The position numbers and the translations under genes were made by a program. Shown one piece after another: positions 59,130 through 64,000 of a stretch of 64,000 bases of DNA (the stretch's first letter is position 1; every line of letters begins with the position of its first letter). Below the pieces are notes generated by a model. It ran no database searches. It had not been told where the DNA came from and saw nothing but the letters and a program-made list of their open reading frames with translations. This stretch comes from Fasciola hepatica (lineage: Eukaryota; Platyhelminthes; Trematoda; Plagiorchiida; Fasciolidae), in assembly GCA_948099385.1 (NCBI GenBank), contig CANUEZ040000129.1, forward strand, positions 3,658,001 through 3,722,000, given 5' to 3'.

Positions 59130-61660
59130 TACGTGTCAATCAGCTACCGTAAGCTCCAACTTTCGATCACTGGTTGGAAAATTGACCGATTTGACTGTCT
59201 TTGTCCACGATCCACTGGGTTTCATTTTCGTACTAGAAACTTGGCTCCATACTGATACTGATGATGAAGATTTTAAACGATGATTTTAATTCTATCTGTG
59301 TTGGCCTCCCGGCAACATACCATAAACGTGGAACAGGCGTCACTGATTTTATAGACGAAAGATGTTATAGTCGGACGGAAAGTATTTTTAGGTATTCCAC
59401 AAACTCGCAACAGTGCCTCTGCACTAGAGTGCTAACCCAAACACCTAGGTCATCACAGTTACAATTATTGTTAACATGTACATTTCCCCAACAGGTCCAC
59501 GCTCTGAGCTTGATGAATTTTCTGGTACTGTATCTACTAATCTACTGAACCTTGCTGACCCTTCCTTATGTGTTGTCTGTGGCGATTTTAACAGGTACAA
59601 TATGGGATTCCTTACATCCCTTGGCCTGACGAATATTGTCGCCTTCCCCACCAGACTTGACTTCACGCACCACCTTTGTCATGGCAATACTCTGGATTGG
59701 TTTCATAATACCTGTCGTCCTCCACTTGGCTGTTCTGATAACGCGATTTTGAAAGTTTCGCCAGTGATGTACTCTAAGAGTAAACATATGCGTTTTACTC
59801 AAAGTCGTGACCGTAGAATATACAGTCGATGGTATCCCCAGAGAACTTCGAGCAACTCAGAGAGATGATTGACAATTCTGACCTAAGGATATTTTCTCAC
59901 TCCGACCCCTTGTTGTTTCGTGAGCATTTAGCGGAGCACCCTAATTCCAGCTCTAATATTTGCTGCCCCATGAAAACACTGTACATCCCACCCGACCTTT
60001 ACTTTTCCCCTAGTCTGGAGCAATTGCTTCATATAAAGGAGCCGGCCTTCAAGGCTAGAGACCAGAGTAAAGTCGAGCTCTATCAAAATCCATCAAAACT
60101 GAGCTTCACTTACTGAAAGCCTTGTAAGTCCAGTCACTACCCACCAACAGCAATTGCGGAGAGACATGGAAGACGATAGTACGCCTAGGCGGTGCTAATT
60201 CTCGCAAACTGTCACCTTTATCAGTTGCTGGTGAACTTACTCGTCGCTTCATTGCTACCTCATACCTACCAGTCATCCCAAACCACAATGCTGACTTCCA
60301 GCATAACCCTGCTACAGTAAGCATCACCTCATTGGACGTATACAAAGAGCTCACTCACCTCTACTCAAAAAAGCAAGCTGCCCAGACTTCTTACAACCGA
60401 TCCTGTCGGAGGAATTTTCAAGCAGATTGTCCTCCGCATTTTCTGGTATATCTGACCTATGTTCAAACGGTAGCGTTATTCGCAATTGCTGGAAAGTGGT
60501 TTCTATCACTCCAGTACAAACAAGGGTACATCTAGAGTACGTCTGATAGCTTGCACCGGCAGCTGTTTAAGTATTTAAAAAGATTATACTAAAACAAACT
60601 GTCCGCCCAGATCAAAATGTTAAACTCGTAGCAATTTGCATATCGCCAATCGTTATCTACCCTCGATTTCCTGGCCTCATTCACCCACTCAGTTTTGTCA
60701 TTTGTTGGTCGGAAAAGTCAAGTAGCCAGTGTTCGTTTCTTCTCTCTTAACAGGGCATTCTTCAAGACACCATTCTATCTCCGTCTTTGTTTTCAGCTTA
60801 TATATCGTCCATGCCCGCTTACGACGCATGTCTCTCTACTGAACACGCCGATGATGTGATTTTTGGAATACCCAATTCAAACAGCTCCAAAGTCCCCGTT
60901 CTACAACAAAAAGTAACTGAGCTCGTCAACTGGTCTTCAGATCGAAATCTTAAGATGAATCCCGCAAAGAAGCCCTGATATTCTGTTCTGTCCCCTTATA
61001 ACCCATCAATACTTCAACTTGATGGTATCCAACCGAGACATTGTCACTAACGGAGAACCGGAAGAAAGAGTATCGTCCATAAAGTACCTCGGAGTCCCCA
61101 TCAACCGTGACTTTACCCGGACAGATCGAGCCACGACTGTCTTTCCTGAAATTCGACGACTCGCCCCCTACTCCATACCACTCAGGTCAATTGATGCCAC
61201 GTTTTATTTATTAGGAAGCTTTTCATTTTCTTGCTTTCTTCCGCACTGGCTGTAAGCTTCCCCCGTTATACTCCCCGGACTGCTTGAGCAAGATTTTGTG
61301 ATTATCGTCCATTCCCTTGAGCATCTGTCCCGATATAGTGGCGTCATGCACAACCAACTCGTCCTTTTTATCGCAACCCAGCCCCACAAGGCATGTCTGA
61401 CTTTCCGTCGGAAGAACTTAGAAGACGAATAACCCCCTTCATCCTGATCTTAGCACTTGAGTATCAACATCTGCCACTCGGTTGCAACAAAAATATCTGT
61501 TTGCTCTCACTTGAGCGGACCGATCTTCAGTAGTTCCTTACCTCGTCCGCTTCCCCACCAACTCATATACCATTACCGCGGACTTTCTTAACTCTCTACG
61601 TTGAACACACATTTTTCCCCTATTGCTGCTTTTCTGTTACAGACTTTTCCAAGATTTGGT
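59130..61660 (+). mobile_element. LINE remnant with endonuclease and reverse transcriptase
   Basis: The longest LINE here. The APE-type endonuclease starts near 59,180 with LTDLTVFVHDP and ETWLHTD (59,236-59,256), continues after a damaged stretch with VVCGDFN (59,575-59,592), FPTRLDF, a LDW box and SDNAIL (about 59,733), where the catalytic His of SDH is Asn. A linker frame follows (59,829-60,115). RT blocks: SLDVYKELTHLYSKK (about 60,315-60,365), NCWKVVSITPV (about 60,485), QFAYRQSLSTLDFLASF (about 60,630), an ILQDTILSPSLFSAYI stretch (about 60,755-60,800), HADDVIFGIP (60,844-60,873), NWSSDRNLKMN and SIKYLGVPINRDF (61,075-61,115). C-terminal GLLEQDF (about 61,280) and a VRFPTNSYT stretch near 61,555 end the frame. 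Multiple shifts and stops inactivate it. Motifs fit the CR1/Jockey-type group. Confidence 0.85.
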
Positions 61661-61664
61661 TATA

Positions 61665-62900
61665 TAGCACCTGAATATTCACCCTCGGGCGCACAAATTA
61701 CGTACTTAACTTGACTAGACCTGAAAACGGCAATGATAAGTCGATCGCAGGTTTGCTTTGGCTGCACAGTTCAGGGTGTTGTGCACGGATCGACAGGGCC
61801 TTCATTTGTGGTCGAGTAGATCACTTTGAAGGCTGGACTTTCGATGACGTAATGTTTGGTCTCGTAAGTGAGTGCTCGCCCATCTACACAGACAGTAAGG
61901 AAAGGCAGTTACTTCTTCCAATGGCTGAACACGTTCCAGTGCGGCTTCAGAAGACAATGATAAGCAAAGAATAGCAATTTCACCACGACTGCATCATCAA
62001 CCGAGCAAAAGTCAATCGGGTCCTCAACAACTAGACTTCTTTTAAAACTAAGCATTACGCCATTGAAAGTCTAGCGCTCAAATTGATCTACTCGACCATA
62101 AATACCAAACTAAGATATACAGAGGCCCCGTCGATCCGTGCACACCAGCCTGAATTGTGCAAACAAAGCGAGCTGATCATTTTACCACTGCATTGGTAAC
62201 GAAGTGTGATGATTTTTGTGTGTTTACTTGATATTGACAACAGCAAACACCAAAACTTACTTACCGGTTATTTGATGTTATGTATATTAGTGACAACTGT
62301 CAAGTTTTGTGCAAATCGATGAAAACAAAAAGAAAAGGCGAATGATTAAAATCAGTCACCAGAACAAGAAAGTAATTGATTCATACTGGTCGGTCATACG
62401 TAAATCAAGGCATTTAACAGAACGAAACAAATGTTAGTAGAAACTATTTCCCGGGCACTTGGACATGTTTTGGAATATGTTTTAAAAGAGCATTAGGTGG
62501 TTTGTAAGTTGCTCTTCATTTTTTTGCTTGTACCATCAACGGTAGTGCGTCAGGAAATACGTAAATGCCGATCGAATGACTTTGAATAATAAAGGTGCTT
62601 ATAGCTAAGGCTGATAGTTCCTACAGGCTCCAGATTTTTCACCTAGTTTTTTATTCGGCAAACTTTTCATCGCCAGTCGAGGTGACATAAACAGTGCGCA
62701 GATGATGATGTCACCTCGACTGGTGCTTAAATTCTTGTGGACTGAGCACCACTCATTTTAGTCAGGGACTTAAAAGAAAAATCGCTGTCAATTTTACGAG
62801 AAATTAATGATGCCAATGACATTTGACAGCTTGCAATAAGTTTGATTATACACGTACAAACCTAAGCATGTACATGTGCCTAAGTTTTAAGTCAGCTGTT
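61665..62900. other. No certain gene; short perfect palindrome
   Basis: An 87-codon + frame (61,711-61,974) just after the LINE has several Cys residues but no known motif. The perfect inverted repeat at 62,673-62,688 and 62,708-62,723 is listed separately. Confidence 0.35.
62673..62723. repeat. 16-bp perfect inverted repeat
   Basis: CCAGTCGAGGTGACAT at 62,673-62,688 is exactly mirrored by ATGTCACCTCGACTGG at 62,708-62,723, with a 19-base loop. Its G+C content is well above the flanks. It could be a hairpin end of a small element or a binding-site pair. It is neither followed by a T run nor tRNA-like. Confidence 0.6.
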
Positions 62901-62904
62901 AAAA

Positions 62905-63150
62905 TTGCAGCGTGTAAGGACCATTGATCTTCCGTAGAAGGTTTCTGGTGTTCGATCCGCAAAATACGCTAATAGAAAAATCTCCGTGAGCACAAAGCTC
63001 AGTAGTTGTCTCATCCGGAACCCACACTAACATTAATTGAACACCAATATGGCTGTCAATGGCCTGCTCACTACAAGATTAGCTAACGGCTTCTCTGGCT
63101 TCAGTTTGGTTCAGTTCTTAGAAGTATATTATTCTTGCAATTCACTGCCC
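62905..63150 (+). repeat. Degenerate tRNA-derived SINE
   Basis: B box GTTCGATCC at 62,950-62,958 with a poor A-box region before it. At 63,090-63,115 GGCTTCTCTGGCTTCAGTTT aligns with AGCTTCCTTGGCTTCCACTG in the tail of the SINE at 51.0 kb. The hammerhead-like core expected just before it (about 63,063-63,085) is no longer readable. Confidence 0.45.
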
Positions 63151-63154
63151 TACT

Positions 63155-64000
63155 CCCGGCTGTCCAATCCGAACTGACTAGAACTGTATGCTACCGGGCC
63201 CTTCCCTAGTTCACGTAAGGGGGAAAGACAGCTCCTGAGGTTAACACTGACCAAGATGGACTCACTGCATAAGTCGTCGCTGACGATAAGCGGAAGTGCT
63301 CGAGGGTGTGGTTGGAATTTCACTTAGCAAACGTTCTTCACTGTAAAATCCCACACAAGCCGGTGGGCAGCATTGTGACTTGATCAGGGTAGCCCGCCAC
63401 TAAATGAGTCCGTAGCCCCATATCATGTTCCAGAATATGCGAGCGAACCCTACAACTGGTCACCAGCTCATCTGGACGAAGGCTGCTGCCTCGCGCGCCA
63501 TGCCGGATTGTGCAAAGGCCACAAGTGCATCCTGGAATAAAAAGGACTACCCCGGACTGGGCCACTGAGTAGTATAACGGCCTACAACGCTTTCAGCCAA
63601 CTAAGCCGATGAATGTTTCTTATACCTTGTTGTACTTTCCTCCCATTTTCTTGTTTATCGTTCTTGCTTTGGTAACGTACTTGATCTCAAACCGGTGTAA
63701 AATATAAGATAAATCATTGTTCTAGTTTTGAATGCTGCCTGAAAGCATCATCCTGTCTAACGCAAAATAATATAATATTACCAAGACTACTGCAAACAGC
63801 GAAGTTTTGAATTGATGTATTATAACGGCCAGAATGGAGGTTGCAGTGTGTTCTTTTAATGTAAGCGCAGGATCCTGTGGATGCAAACATTAAGATTCGG
63901 CTCATGGAGTTTTTATTCTCGTTGTACTTTTGCAGATTGGTAGCACCCAATTAAAATCGATAATGTCCAGTAAACACCGAGCTTAGTAACTGTTGAGGCA
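63155..64000. other. No gene recognised; G+C-rich patch
   Basis: About 63,170-63,600 is clearly richer in G+C than the rest of the window and supports an 75-codon minus-strand frame (63,338-63,565) with Cys residues but no known motif. It may be a repeat of unknown family or an exon; I cannot decide. Confidence 0.3.

Noticed and set aside
1..64000. Bacterial or phage defence system, CRISPR array or operon
   Set aside because: No long adjacent genes, no ribosome-binding sites and no regular spacer repeats. Eukaryotic retroelements and pol III promoters dominate.

Overview
The window looks like repeat-dense, gene-poor DNA from a flatworm, most likely a digenean fluke. I infer this from three kinds of repeat found together: several lineages of Penelope-like elements (PLEs, reverse transcriptase plus GIY-YIG endonuclease), degraded LINEs with an APE-type endonuclease plus an RTE-type fragment, and tRNA-derived SINEs whose tails carry a hammerhead-ribozyme-like core, as in the Sm-alpha family of schistosomes. 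The species cannot be fixed by eye. No complete host gene, rRNA, functional tRNA, CRISPR array or bacterial-type operon is visible. Nearly every recognisable coding stretch is a broken retroelement.

Layout. 0.1-2.15 kb: LINE reverse transcriptase remnant, then a decayed PLE, both +. 4.95-5.6 kb: PLE linker and endonuclease remnant, +. 9.3-9.8 kb: two tRNA-like SINE heads. 12.0-13.2 kb: RTE scrap (+) and LINE RT 3' end (-). 18.2-18.4 kb: SINE (-). 20.3-22.75 kb: two internally deleted copies of PLE family A, each with 3' ends pointing outward on opposite strands. 25.3-31.65 kb: the densest block, a LINE (-) interrupted by PLE-B (-) and by the best-preserved element here, PLE-A (+, 28,389-31,117), which is flanked by 631-bp inverted copies of its own 3' end. 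32.98-35.58 kb: two further PLEs (-). 36.3 and 43.6-43.9 kb: two copies of an unnamed repeat. 37.63-38.25 kb: foldback element. 40.98-41.31 kb: possible solo LTR or small transposon. 42.2 kb: the best candidate for a host exon. 50.5-51.2 kb: SINE cluster with hammerhead-like cores. 54.2-55.6 kb: LINE (-). 56.8 kb: SINE. 58.0 kb: palindromic PLE-B-like 3' ends. 59.1-61.7 kb: long LINE remnant with endonuclease and RT (+). 62.9-63.15 kb: SINE. The remainder is A+T-rich sequence in which I see no gene.

How the parts relate. PLEs and LINEs would be autonomous retrotransposons, and the SINEs non-autonomous passengers with RNA polymerase III promoters. All coding copies contain stops or frameshifts. 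PLE-A is the closest to intact, with one in-frame stop and two single-base deletions, and its two arms are nearly identical, so it is probably the youngest insertion. The most informative pattern is structural: two unrelated-looking PLE families both leave outward-facing, inverted 3' ends, from full 631-bp arms down to a palindrome of about 90 bp.
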